Below, piece by piece: positions 52,201 to 64,000 of a stretch of DNA of 64,000 nt (within the stretch, counting starts at the first letter, position 1; each line of letters opens with the position of its first letter). The DNA is taken from positions 53,809,596-53,873,595 of the forward strand of contig CM073889.1 in assembly GCA_037176705.1 (NCBI GenBank), read 5' to 3'. The DNA is from Molossus alvarezi (taxonomy: Eukaryota > Chordata > Mammalia > Chiroptera > Molossidae). A program made the translations under genes and the position numbers. The notes under the pieces were generated by a model, which was not told where the DNA came from, did no database searches, and worked only from the letters and a program-made list of their open reading frames with translations.

Positions 52201-54135
52201 CTATGCCCTTAGACATACTTCTCACCAGAGATCGTTTCTAGGAGCGTTTATACACACCAAACCGATTCCAAACGAACTGTGTTAGAACTCTGCAGTTCAG
52301 TTGAGGAAACTCACTTCCATGAAGCCTAGAGAGTGAGGCTTCTCCAACCATAAGCTGTTTTGGTTAAGTACCTAAGAAATGTCTGTTTGTTAAGGTGTAA
52401 TCACACGAAAACCTAGCAGTGCACGTTTCTTTCTCTTGTTCCCTACACACAATTACAAGACTTGCTGGTGCAGTCTCAGATATCCTGAATTATGGGCAAA
52501 ACTCTGTGAGAGCCAGGGGCAACATTCATTGGTGGCATGTTTAAACTTGGGAAATTGAGTACCTTTGCAAGGAAAGTGTGTAGATACATGTTCTAGTAGG
52601 AAACTGATGGAATGATTGAATATTTCCATTTTGGGTCAGGAAATGCACAGATCTTGGCAACAGTCATGTGAAACACTTGAATATAGACACTCTCCTCGTG
52701 GTGTGGAGAGATCCAGTCTTCTCCTGGAAAGAACAACTAGGACAGGACACACTGATGTGTAGAATCAAAAGTTATCCCCTTTTGTGTTCTGTGTTGGTAA
52801 TGGTTTCCAAGATTGCACAGTTTTCTACAACATTTCTCAAGGCGATACTTGGAATAAGTATGGTTTCTTCTGTAGCAGTTTGTTTCGCCTAATTCTTAGT
52901 CAGAACAGTGAACCAACCTAGGGTCTAGAATGAAATAATGGAAAGATTGATAACTACTGGTGTTACACATGTGCCATTCTTGAAACAAAGCAACTGAACA
53001 CATCTAAAGTGATGTAGTTTAAACATTTGATGTGTACATCCAAGGAGAAATACATGAATGTGAAGACACTGACAATACCATGGGTGTTTCACATTGCATT
53101 TCTCTGTGAGTTAGAACAAGAGGAGGGTTCTGTAGAAAAGGCACTTGTACAGTTGACCTGGGTATCAATTTCAATTAGCTACCCACACATTATGCCCGGT
53201 TTGCGCAGCATAGTTTGCATTGGAGAGTTATCCAGTGTTGCATGTAAATGCGGCTGACTGCCTTCTTTCCTATACGACAAGAAAGTCAATTTGTACGAGA
53301 AGAAGAGGTAACTTTTCAACATACTACTTTTCTTCCTTGGATATGAGTTGTTTGCCTGGAAGAGTCTACAAAGAATCTGGATACCAAATACAGGCTGCGC
53401 TGCAGAAAAGAAACATTTTGGTTAGAGCAGAGTTCAGGTCGTGGAAATCTATACCCTATTCAGTTCTACACACATTCTCTCCATGCGTTTCCAAATGAAT
53501 CAGAGTCATGCCATGGATCCACGATACATTTCACTGTTTGTGCCGATTTCCACATTAACATAAGGTGTAGATACCTGTTTTCTGCAGAGAATTGAATGTA
53601 AACCCTTGTCCTCAGTGTGAAATGCTGGAATTAGCCCGTGGAAATGAATGATAACTCCCGAACTTATGCTTAAAATACCCTGTGACAAATTCAACCTATT
53701 TCTTGATATCTGACAGAATCATCACCATTATAACAAGGATTCCAAAGAGTTTCAGGCCTTTGAACAATGGTCCTGGATTTCATGTTTCAAGAGTATTTCC
53801 CAGAAGAACCTATGAAATTACAGTGGATAATCAAAGGTGTGCATCACTGGTGTTCTTTCTCTGCAGAATTATATAATTACATTCAGTTCAAGAGCAGCAT
53901 GGAAACCTCAATATGGTGTAGTGGCAATTGGACTGTTCAGTGGCTCTCTGTCCTAAAAACAGTGTTCCCATTGACTAACTTCTTCACATACTGTCTAAAT
54001 ATGGTGAAGAAGATTCTTGGGCTATACCCACTTCACAAAACATGGAACCAACACTGGTGTTCTGTTCTGCAGATTATGTGTTAGAACAGTTGAGGAAAGT
54101 ATTGATTCAAGGTAATGTGGCAACCTAACGTTTGC
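52201..54135. repeat. Repeat unit U28 (1935 bp), chimera of B4 and B1
   Basis: U27-like B4 up to 52747 (GCAACAGTC, GACAGGACAC). From 52869 it is B1 (TTTCTTCTG, CTGTAGAAAAGG, TTTGCGCAGC, GCAGAAAAG, GCGTTTCC, GAAATTACAG). GCAGAGTTC is private. Confidence 0.96.
52747..52869. other. Inferred crossover joint inside U28
   Basis: The last B4 marker is GACAGGACAC at 52747. The first B1 marker is TTTCTTCTG at 52869 (B4 has TTTCTCCTG). All later markers are B1. Confidence 0.8.
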
Positions 54136-56060
54136 CTATGCCCTTAGACATACTTCTCACCAGAGATCGTTTCTAGGAGCGTTTATACACACCAAACCGA
54201 TTCCAAACGAACTGTGTTAGAACTCTGCAGTTCAGTTGAGGAAACTCACTTCCATGAAGCCTAGAGCGTGAGGCTTCTCCAACCATAAGCTGTTTTGGTT
54301 AAGTACCTAAGAAATATCTGTTTGTTAAGGTGTAATCACACGAAAACCTAGCAGTGCAAGTTTCTTTCTCTTGTTCCCTACACACAATTACAAGACTTGC
54401 TGGTGCAGTCTCAGATATCCTGAATTATGGGCAAAACTCTGTGAGAGCCAGGGGCAACATTCATTGGTGGCATGTTTAAACTTGGGAAATTGAGTACCTT
54501 TGCAAGGAAAGTGTGTAGATACATGTTCTAGTAGGAAACTGATGGAATGATTGAATATTTCCATTTTGGGTCAGGAAATGCACAGATCTTGGCAAGAGTC
54601 ATGTGAAACACTTGAATATAGACACTCTCCTCGTGGTGTGGAGAGATCCAGTCTTCTCCTGGAAAGAACAACTAGGACAGGGCACACTGATGTGTAGAAT
54701 CAAAAGTTATCCCCTTTTGTGTTCTGTGTTGGTAATGGTGTCCAAGATTGCACAGTTTTCTACAACATTTCTCAAGGCGATACTTGGAATAAGTATGGTT
54801 TCTTCTGTAGCAGTTTGTTTCGCCTAATTCTTAGTCAGAACAGTGAACCAACCTAGGGTCTAGAATGAAATAATGGAAAGATTGATAACTACTGGTGTTA
54901 CACATGTGCCATTCTTGAAACAAAGCAACTGAACACATCTAAAGTGATGTAGTTTAAACATTTGATGTGTACATCCAAGGAGAAATACTTGAATGTGAAG
55001 ACACTGACAATACCATGGGTGTTTCACATTGCATTTCTCTGTGAGTTAGAACAAGAGGAGGGTTCTGGAGAAAAGGCACTTGTACAGTTGACCTGGGTAT
55101 CAATTTCAATTAGCTACCCACAAATTAGGCCCGGTTTGCGTGGCATAGTTTGCATTGGAGAGTTATGCAGTGTTGCATGTAAATGCAGCTGACTGCCTTC
55201 TTTCCTATACGACAAGAAAGTCAATTTGTACGAGAAGAAGAGTTACTTTTCAACATACTACTTGTCTTCCTTGGATATGAGCTGTTTGCCTGGAAGAGTC
55301 TACAAAGCATCTCGATACCAAATACAGGCTGCGCTGCAGAAATGAAACATTTTGGTTAGAGCAGTGTTCAGGTCGTGGAAATCTATACCCTATTCAGTTC
55401 TACACACATTCTCTCCATGCGTTACCAAATGAATCAGAGTCATGCCATGGATCCACGATACATTTCACTGTGCCGATTTCCACATTAACATAAGGTGTAG
55501 ATACCTGTTTTCTGCAGAGAATTGAATGTAAACCCTTGTCCTCAGTGTGAAATGCTGGAATTCGCCCGTGGAAATGAATGATAACTCCCGAACTTATGCT
55601 TAAAAAACCCTGTGACAGATTCAACCTATTTCTTGATATCTGACAGAATCATCTCCATTATAACAAGGATTCCAAAGAGTTTCAGGCCTTTGAATAATGG
55701 ATTCACATGTTTCAAGAGTATTTCCCAGAAGAACCTATGAAAATACAGTGGATAATCAAAGGTGTGCATCACTGGTGTTCTTTCTCTGCAGAATTATATA
55801 ATTACATTCAGTTCAAGAGCAGCATGGAAACCTCAATATGGCGTAGTGGCAATTGGACTGTTCAGTGGCTCTCTGTCCTAAAAACAGTGTTCCCATTGAC
55901 TAACTTATTCACATACTGTATAAATATGGTGAAGAAGATTCTTGGGCTATACCCACTTCACAAAACATGGAACCAACACTGGTGTTCTGTTCTGCAGATT
56001 ATGTGTTAGAACAGTTGAGGAAAGTATTGATTCAAGGTAATGTGGCAACCTAACGTTTGC
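54136..56060. repeat. Repeat unit U29 (1925 bp), type B2
   Basis: Same length and marker set as U22, including ATTAGGCCC, TTTGCGTGGC, CACTGTGCCG and CTGTATAAAT. It differs in GGTGTCC, and it lacks the U22 changes CCTGAGTATC and CCTTCATTCC. Confidence 0.97.
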
Positions 56061-57992
56061 CTATGCCCTTAGACATACTTCTCACCAGAGATCGTTTCTA
56101 GGAGCGTTTATACACACCAAACCGATTCCAAACGAACTGTGTTAGAACTCTGCAGTTCAGTTGAGGAAACTCACTTCCATGAAGCCTAGAGAGTGAGGCT
56201 TCTCCAACCATAAGCTGTTTTGGTTAAGTACCTAAGAAATGTCTGTTTGTTAAGGTGTAATCACACGAAAACCTAGCAGTGCACGTTTCTTTCTCTTGTT
56301 CCCTACACACAATTACAAGACTTGCTGGTGCAGTCTCAGATCCTGAATTATGGGCAAAACTCTGTGAGAGCCAGGGGCAACATTCATTGGTGGCATTTTT
56401 AAACTTGGGAAATTGAGTACCTTTGCAAGGAAAGTGTGTAGATACATGTTCTAGTAGGAAACTGATGGAATGATTGAATATTTCCATTTTGGGTCAGGAA
56501 ATGCACAGATCTTGGCAAGAGTGATGTGAAACACTTGAATATAGACACTCTCCTCGTGGTGTGGAGAGATCCAGTCTTCTCCTGGAAAGAACAACCAGGA
56601 CAGGGCACACTGATGTGTAGAATCAAAAGTTATCCCCTTTTGTGTTCTGTGTTGGTAATGGTTTCCAAGATTGCACAGTTTTCTACAACATTTCTCAAGG
56701 CGATACTTGGAATAAGTATGGTTTCTTCTGTAGCAGTTTGTTTCGCCTAATTCTTAGTCAGACAGTGAACCAACCTAGGGTCTAGAATGAAATAATGGAA
56801 AGATTGATAACTACTGGTGTTACACATGTGCCATTCTTGAAACAAAGCAACTGAACACATCTAAAGTGATGTAGTTTAAACATTTGATGTGTACATCCAA
56901 GGAGAAATACATGAATGTGAAGACACTGACAATACCATGGGTGTTTCACATTGCATTTCTCTGTGAGTTAGAACAAGAGGAGGGTTCTGTAGAAAAGGCA
57001 CTTGTACAGTTGACCTGGGTATCAATTTCAATTAGCTACCCACACATTATGCCCGGTTTGCGCAGCATAGTTTGCATTGGAGAGTTATCCAGTGTTGCAT
57101 GTAAATGCGGCTGACTGCCTTCTTTCCTATACGACAAGAAAGTCAATTTCTACGAGAAGAGAGGTAACTTTTCAACATACTACTTTTCTTCCTTGGATAT
57201 GAGTTGTTTGCCTGGAAGAGTCTACAAAGAATCTGGATACCATATACAGGCTGCGCTGCAGAAATGAAACATTTTGGTTAGAGCAGGGTTCAGGTCGTGG
57301 AAATCTATACCCTATTCAGTTCTACACACATTCTCTCCATGCGTTACCAAATGAATCAGAGTCATGCCATGGATCCACGATACATTTCACTGTTTGTGCC
57401 GATTTCCACATTAACATAAGGTGTAGATACCTGTTTTCTGCAGAGAATTGAATGTAAACCCTTGTCCTCAGTGTGAAATGCTGGAATTATCCCGTGGAAA
57501 TGAATGATAACTCCCGAACTTATGCTTAAAATACCCTGTGACAAATTCAACCTATTTCTTGATATCTGACAGAATCATCTCCATTATAACAAGGATTCCA
57601 AAGAGTTTCAGGCCTTTGAACAATGGTCCTGGATTCACATGTTTCAAGAGTATTTCCCAGAAGAACCTATGAAAATACAGTGGATAATCAAAGGTGTGCA
57701 TCACTGGTGTTCTTTCTCTGCAGAATTATATAATTACATTCAGTTCAAGAGCAGCATGGAAACCTCAATATGGTGTAGTGGCAATTGGACTGTTCAGTGG
57801 CTCTCTGTCCTAAAAACAGTGTTCCCATTGACTAACTTCTTCACATACTGTCTAAATATGGTGAAGAAGATTCTTGGGCTATACCCACTTCACAAAACAT
57901 GGAACCAACACTGGTGTTCTGTTCTGCAGATTATGTGTTAGAACAGTTGAGGAAAGTATTGATTCAAGGTAATGTGGCAACCTAACGTTTGC
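56061..57992. repeat. Repeat unit U30 (1932 bp), type B3
   Basis: B3 unit with CAGATCCTG, GGCATTTTTAAAC, GCAAGAGTGATG and TTAGTCAGACAG, but with GATCGTTTCTAGG. A 1-base loss gives GAGAAGAGAGG near 57158. ACAACCAGG is private. Confidence 0.97.
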
Positions 57993-59927
57993 CTATGCCC
58001 TTAGACATACTTATCACCAGAGATCGTTTCTAGGAGCGTTTATACACACCAAACCGATTCCAAACGAACTGTGTTAGAACTCTGCAGTTCAGTTGAGGAA
58101 ACTCACTTCCATGAAGCCTAGAGAGTGAGGCTTCTCCAACCATAAGCTGTTTTGGTTAAGTACCTAAGAAATGTCTGTTTGTTAAGGTGTAATCACACGA
58201 AAACCTAGCAGTGCACGTTTCTTTCTCTTGTTCCCTACACACAATTACAAGACTTGCTGGTGCAGTCTCAGATATCCTGAATTATGGGCAAAACTCTGTG
58301 AGAGCCAGGGGCAACATTCATTGGTGGCATGTTTAAACTTGGGAAATTGAGTACCTTTGCAAGGAAAGTGTGTAGATACATGTTCTAGTAGGAAACTGAT
58401 GGAATGATTGAATATTTCCATTTTGGGTCAGGAAATGTACAGATCTTGGCAACAGTCATGTGAAACACTTGAATATAGACACTCTCCTCGTGGTGTGGAG
58501 AGATCCAGTCTTCTCCTGGAAAGAACAACTAGGACAGGACACACTGATGTGTAGAATCAAAAGTTATCCCCTTTTGTGTTCTGTGTTGGTAATGGTTTCC
58601 AAGATTGCACAGTTTTCTACAACATTTCTCAAGGCGATACTTGGAATAAGTATGGTTTCTCCTGTAGCAGTTTGTTTCGCCTAATTCTTAGTCAGAACAG
58701 TGAACCAACCTAGGGTCTAGAATGAAATAATGGAAAGATTGATAACTACTGGTGTTACACATGTGCCATTCTTGAAACAAAGCAACTGAACACATCTAAA
58801 GTGATGTAGTTTAAACATTTGATGTGTACATCCAAGGAGAAATACATGAATGTGAAGACACTGACAATACCATGGGTGTTTCACATTGCATTTCTCTGTG
58901 AGTTAGAACAAGAGGAGGGTTCTGGAGAAAAGGCACTTGTACAGTTGACCTGGGTATCAATTTCAATTAGCTACCCACACATTATGCCCGGTTTGCGCGG
59001 CATAGTTTGCATTGGAGATTTATCCAGTGTTGCATGTAAATGCGGCTGACTGCCTTCTTTCCTATACGACAAGAAAGTCAATTTGTACGAGAAGAAGAGG
59101 TAACTTTTCAACATACTACTTTTCTTCCTTGGATATGAGTTGTTTGCCTGGAAGAGTCTACAAAGAATCTGGATACCATATACAGGCTGCGCTGCAGAAA
59201 TGAAACATTTTGGTTAGAGCAGGGTTCAGGTCGTGGAAATCTATGCCCTATTCAGTTCTACACACATTCTCTCCATGCGTTACCAAATGAATCAGAGTCA
59301 TGCCATGGATCCACGATACATTTCACTGTTTGTGCCGATTTCCACATTAACATAAGGTGTAGATACCTGTTTTCTGCAGAGAATTGAATGTAAACCCTTG
59401 TCCTCAGTGTGAAATGCTGGAATTATCCCGTGGAAATGAATGATAACTCCCGAACTTATGCTTAAAATACCCTGTGACAAATTCAACCTATTTCTTGATA
59501 TCTGACAGAATCATCTCCATTATAACAAGGATTCCAAAGAGTTTCAGGCCTTTGAACAATGGTCCTGGATTTCATGTTTCAAGAGTATTTCCCAGAAGAA
59601 CCTATGAAAATACAGTGGATAATCAAAGGTGTGCATCACTGGTGTTCTTTCTCTGCAGAATTATATAATTACATTCAGTTCAAGAGCAGCATGGAAACCT
59701 CAATATGGTGTAGTGGCAATTGGACTGTTCAGTGGCTCTCTGTCCTAAAAACAGTGTTCCCATTGACTAACTTCTTCACATACTGTCTAAATATGGTGAA
59801 GAAGATTCTTGGGCTATACCCACTTCACAAAACATGGAACCAACACTGGTGTTCTGTTCTGCAGATTATGTGTTAGAACAGTTGAGGAAAGTATTGATTC
59901 AAGGTAATGTGGCAACCTAACGTTTGC
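57993..59927. repeat. Repeat unit U31 (1935 bp), type B4
   Basis: Unbroken B4 unit with CTTATCACC, GACAGGACAC, TTTCTCCTG, GATTTATCC and a GGATTTCATG end. GAAATGTACAG is private. Confidence 0.97.
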
Positions 59928-61863
59928 CTATGCCCTTAGACATACTTATCACCAGAGATCGTTTCTAGGAGCGTTTATACACACCAAACCGATTCCAAAC
60001 GAACTGTGTTAGAACTCTGCAGTTCAGTTGAGGAAACTCACTTCCATGAAGCCTAGAGAGTGAGGCTTCTCCAACCATAAGCTGTTTTGGTTAAGTACCT
60101 AAGAAATGTCTGTTTGTTAAGGTGTAATCACACGAAAACCTAGCAGTGCACGTTTCTTTCTCTTGTTCCCTACACACAATTACAAGACTTGCTGGTGCAG
60201 TCTCAGATATCCTGAATTATGGGCAAAACTCTGTGAGAGCCAGGGGCAACATTCATTGGTGGCATGTTTAAACTTGGGAAATTGAGTACCTTTGCAAGGA
60301 AAGTGTGTAGATACATGTTCTAGTAGGAAACTGATGGAATGATTGAATATTTCCATTTTGGGTCAGGAAATGCACAGATCTTGGCAACAGTCATGTGAAA
60401 CACTTGAATATAGACACTCTCCTCGTGGTGTGGAGAGATCCAGTCTTCTCCTGGAAAGAACAACTAGGACAGGACACACTGATGTGTAGAATCAAAAGTT
60501 CTCCCCTTTTGTGTTCTGTGTTGGTAATGGTTTCCAAGATTGCACAGTTTTCTACAACATTTCTCAAGGCGATACTTGGAATAAGTATGGTTTCTCCTGT
60601 AGCAGTTTGTTTCGCCTAATTCTTAGTCAGAACAGTGAACCAACCTAGGGTCTAGAATGAAATAATGGAAAGATTGATAACTACTGGTGTTACACATGTG
60701 CCATTCTTGAAACAAAGCAACTGAACACATCTAAAGTGATGTAGTTTAAACATTTGATGTGTACATACAAGGAGAAATACATGAATGTGAAGACACTGAC
60801 AATACCATGGAGGTTTCACATTGCATTTCTCTGTGAGTAAGAACAAGAGGAGGGTTCTGGAGAAAAGGCACTTGTACAGTTGACCTGGGTATCAATTTCA
60901 ATTAGCTACCCACAAATTATGCCCGGTTTGAGCGGCATAGTTTGCATTGGAGAGTTATCCAGTGTTGCATGTAAATGCAGCTGACTGCCTTCTTTCCTAC
61001 ACGACAAGAAAGTCAATTTGTACGAGAAGAAGAGGTAACTTTTCAACATACTACTTTTCTTCCTTGGATATGAGTTGTTTGCCTGGAAGAGTCTACAAAG
61101 CATCTGGATACCAAATACAGGCTGCGCTGCAGAAATGAAACATTTTGGTTAGAGCAGTGTTCAGGTCGTGGAAATCTATACCCTATTCAGTTCTACACAC
61201 ATTCTCTCCATGCGTTACCAAATGAATCAGAGTCATGCCATGGATCCACGATACATTTCACTGTTTGTGCCGATTTCCACATTAACATAAGGTGTAGATA
61301 CCTGTTTTCTGCAGAGAATTGAATGTAAACCCTTGTCCTCAGTGTGAAATGCTGGAATTCGCCCGTGGAAATGAATGATAACTCCCGAACTTATGCTTAA
61401 AATACCCTGTGACAGATTCAACCTATTTCTTGATATCTGACAGAATCATCTCCATTATAACAAGGATTCCAAAGAGTTTCAGGCCTTTGAATAATGGTCC
61501 TGGATTCACATGTTTCAAGAGTATTTCCCAGAAGAACCTATGAAAATACAGTGGATAATCAAAGGTGTGCATCACTGGTGTTCTTTCTCTGCAGAATTAT
61601 ATAATTACATTCAGTTCAAGAGCAGCATGGAAACCTCAATATGGTGTAGTGGCAATTGGACTGTTCAGTGGCTCTCTGTCCTAAAAACAGTGTTCCCATT
61701 GACTAACTTCTTCACATACTGTCTAAATATGGTGAAGAAGATTCTTGGGCTATACCCACTTCACAAAACATGGAACCAACACTGGTGTTCTGTTCTGCAG
61801 ATTATGTGTTAGAACAGTTGAGGAAAGTATTGATTCAAGGTAATGTGGCAACCTAACGTTTGC
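59928..61863. repeat. Repeat unit U32 (1936 bp), chimera of B4 and U17 type
   Basis: B4 up to 60596 (CTTATCACC, GACAGGACAC, TTTCTCCTG). From 60915 it is U17-like (AAATTATG, TTTGAGCGGC, CCTACACGAC, AGCATCTGG, ATTCGCCCG, GACAGATTC). Private changes in between are ACATACAAGG, CATGGAGGTTTC and GTGAGTAAG; the last makes a stop at 60838. Confidence 0.96.
60596..60915. other. Inferred crossover joint inside U32
   Basis: The last B4 marker is TTTCTCCTG at 60596. The first U17-type marker is ACAAATTATG at 60915 (B4 has ACACATTATG), followed by TTTGAGCGGC. Three private substitutions lie between them. Confidence 0.75.
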
Positions 61864-63789
61864 CTATGCCCTTAGACATACTTCTCACCAGAGATCGTTT
61901 CTAGGAGCGTTTATACACACCAAACCGATTCCAAACGAACTGTGTTAGAAGTCTGCAGTTCAGTTGAGGAAACTCACTTCCATGAAGCCTAGAGAGTGAG
62001 GCTTCTCCAACCATAAGCTGTTTTGATTAAGTACCTAAGAAATGTCTGTTTGTTAAGGTGTAATCACACGAAAACCTAGCAGTGCACGTTTCTTTCTCTT
62101 GTTCCCTACACACAATTACAAGACTTGCTGGTGCAGTCTCAGATATCCTGAATTATGGGCAAAACTCTGTGAGAGCCAGGGGCAACATTCATTGGTGGCA
62201 TGTTTAAACTTGGGAAATTGAGTACCTTTGCAAGGAAAGTGTGTAGATACATGTTCTAGTAGGAAACTGATGGAATGATTGAATATTTCCATTTTGGGTC
62301 AGAAAATGCACAGATCTTGGCAAGAGTCATGTGAAACACTTGAATATAGACACTCTCCTCGTGGTGTGGAGAGATCCAGTCTTCTCCTGGAAAGAACAAC
62401 TAGGACAGGGCACACTGATGTGTAGAATCAAAAGTTATCCCCTTTTGTGTTCTGTGTTGGTAATGGTTTCCAAGATTGCATAGTTTTCAACAACATTTCT
62501 CAAGGCGATACTTGGAATAAGTATGGTTTCTTCTGTAGGAGTTTATTTCGCCTAATTCTTAGAACAGTGAACCAACCTAGGGTCTAGAATGAAATAATGG
62601 AAAGATTGATAACTACTGGTGTTACACATGTGCCGTTCTTGAAACAAAGCAACTGAACACATCTAAAGTGATGTAGTTTAAACATTTGATGTGTACATCC
62701 AAGGAGAAATACATGAATGTGAAGACACTGACAATACCATGGGTGTTTCACATTGCATTTCTCTGTGAGTTAGAACAAGAGGAGGGTTCTGGAGAAAAGG
62801 CACTTGTACAGTTGACCTGGGTATCAATTTCAATTAGCTACCCACAAATTACGCCCGGTTTGCGCGGCATAGTTTGCATTGGAGAGATATCCAGTGTTGC
62901 AAGTAAATGCAGCTGACTGCCTTCTTTCCTATACGACAAGAAAGTCAATTTGTACGAGAAGAAGAGGTAACTTTTCAACATACTACTTTTCTTCCTTGGA
63001 TATGAGTTGTTTGCCTGGAAAAGTCTACAAAGCATCTCGATACCAAATACAGGCTGCGCTGCAGAAATGAAACATTTTGGTTAGAGAAGTGTTCAGGTCG
63101 TGGAAATCTATACCCTATTCAGTTCTACACACATTCTCTCCATGCGTTACCAAATGAATCAGAGTCATGCCATGGATCCACGATACATTTCACTGTTTGT
63201 GCCGATTTCCACATTAACATAAGGTGTAGATACCTGTTTTCTGCAGAGAATTGAATGTAAACCCTTGTCCTCAGTGTGAAATGCTGGAATTCGCCCGTGG
63301 AAATGAATGATAACTCCCGAACTTATGCTTAAAAAACCCTGTGACAGATTCAACCTATTTCTTGATATCTGACAGAATCATCTCCATTATAACAAGGATT
63401 CCAAAGAGTTTCAGGCCTTTGAATAATGGATTCACATGTTTCAAGAGTATTTCCCAGAAGAACCTATGAAAATACAGTGGATAATCAAAGGTGTGCATCA
63501 CTGGTGTTCTTTCTCTGCAGAATTATATAATTACATTCAGTTCAAGAGCAGCATGGAAACCTCAATATGGCGTAGTGGCAATTGGACTGTTCAGTGGCTC
63601 TCTGTCCTAAAAACAGTGTTCCCATTGACTAACTTATTCACATACTGTCTAAATATGGTGAAGAAGATTCTTGGGCTATACCCACTTCACAAAACATGGA
63701 ACCAACACTGGTGTTCTGTTCTGCAGATTATGTGTTAGAACAGTTGAGGAAAGTATTGATTCAAGGTAATGTGGCAACCTAACGTTTGC
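61864..63789. repeat. Repeat unit U33 (1926 bp), near-copy of U18
   Basis: Same length as U18 and carries all of its distinctive variants. I noticed four differences: AGATATCCTG, GCAAGAGTC, GATTGATAAC and AGAGAAGTG here. Confidence 0.97.
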
Positions 63790-64000
63790 CTATGCCCTTA
63801 GACATACTTCTCACCAGAGATCGTTTCTAGGAGCGTTTATACACACCAAACCGATTCCAAACGAACTGTGTTAGAACTCTGCAGTTCAGTTGAGGAAACT
63901 CACTTCCATGAAGCCTAGAGAGTGAGGCTTCTCCAATCATAAGCTGTTTTGGTTAAGTACCTAAGAAATGTCTGTTTGTTAAGGTGTAATCACACGAAAA
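63790..64000. repeat. Repeat unit U34, first 211 bp, cut by the window end
   Basis: Matches the start of the unit with TTCCAAACG, AGAGAGTGAGG and CACACGAAAA, consistent with U19 but not diagnostic. CCAATCATAAG is private. The array clearly continues beyond the window. Confidence 0.95.

Larger units (their letters stand above)
54136..59927. repeat. Block U29-U31 repeating the B2-B3-B4 order of U22-U24
   Basis: U29, U30 and U31 correspond to U22, U23 and the B4 unit in order, at an offset of 13526 bp (seven units). The block follows the B4/B1 chimera U28. Confidence 0.88.
1..64000. repeat. Tandem array of a ~1.93 kb satellite-like unit (33 complete copies plus a partial one)
   Basis: The sequence CTATGCCCTTAGACATAC (one base changed in U5) recurs at 1, 1931, 3862, 5797, 7732, 9666 and so on to 63790, always in the same orientation, with spacing of 1925 to 1936 bases. 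The sequence between anchors aligns end to end with only scattered substitutions and a few short indels. No unit is inverted and no foreign insertion interrupts the array. CpG is strongly depleted (21 in U1). This is the structure of a vertebrate-type large satellite or macrosatellite; the family is not one I recognise. Function is unknown. Phase is arbitrary: I start the unit at window base 1. Confidence 0.98.

Noticed and set aside
1..64000. CRISPR array, prophage, insertion sequence or bacterial operon
   Set aside because: Repeat length near 1.93 kb, CpG depletion, no spacers, no long open frames and no ribosome-binding context.
1..64000. tRNA, rRNA or snRNA genes
   Set aside because: No recognisable internal promoter boxes, cloverleaf arms or conserved rRNA cores in the unit.

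Overview
The whole 64 kb window is one head-to-tail tandem array of a repeat about 1.93 kb long. I find no unique flanking sequence, no supportable gene, no RNA gene and no recognisable transposon. Phased on the first base of the window, there are 33 complete units (called U1 to U33 here) and the first 211 bases of a 34th. Unit lengths run from 1925 to 1936 bases. Both ends of the window lie inside the array, so the array is larger than 64 kb.

The organism cannot be named from this sequence. U1 has 21 CpG dinucleotides in 1930 bases by hand count, at roughly 40% G+C on the lines I counted, where about 77 would be expected. Such strong CpG depletion fits a methylated, vertebrate-like nuclear genome, and a large satellite or macrosatellite of a mammal or other vertebrate is the best guess. 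Nothing resembles bacterial or phage DNA.

Layout, by shared variants. U1-U9 (1-17405) are the left group: most carry a run of seven A where later units have ACACGAAAA, and all carry CACACATGTCTAA near the 3' end. U10-U18 (17406-34813) form three copies of a three-unit higher-order repeat of about 5.8 kb, with types T1 (U10, U13, U16), T2 (U11, U14, U17) and T3 (U12, U15, U18 in part). U19-U31 (34814-59927) are built from four further types: B1 (U19, U21, 3' part of U28), B2 (5' part of U20, U22, U29), B3 (U23, U25, U30) and B4 (most of U24, U26, U27, 5' part of U28, U31, 5' part of U32). U32-U34 return to the U17-U18-U19 types.

The most informative content is a set of chimeric units that look like unequal crossover joints. 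U24 (B4 joined to a U22-type end) explains the duplication of U23-U24 as U25-U26. U28 (B4 joined to B1) explains why U29-U31 repeat U22-U23-B4. U32 (B4 joined to U17 type) explains why U33 repeats U18 fifteen units downstream. U20 is a less clean mosaic. Together they give a readable, partly ordered history of the array's expansion.

Many short open frames recur in every unit, but the recurrent ones are broken by stop codons in some units, lie on both strands and have no recognisable domains, so I annotate no CDS.
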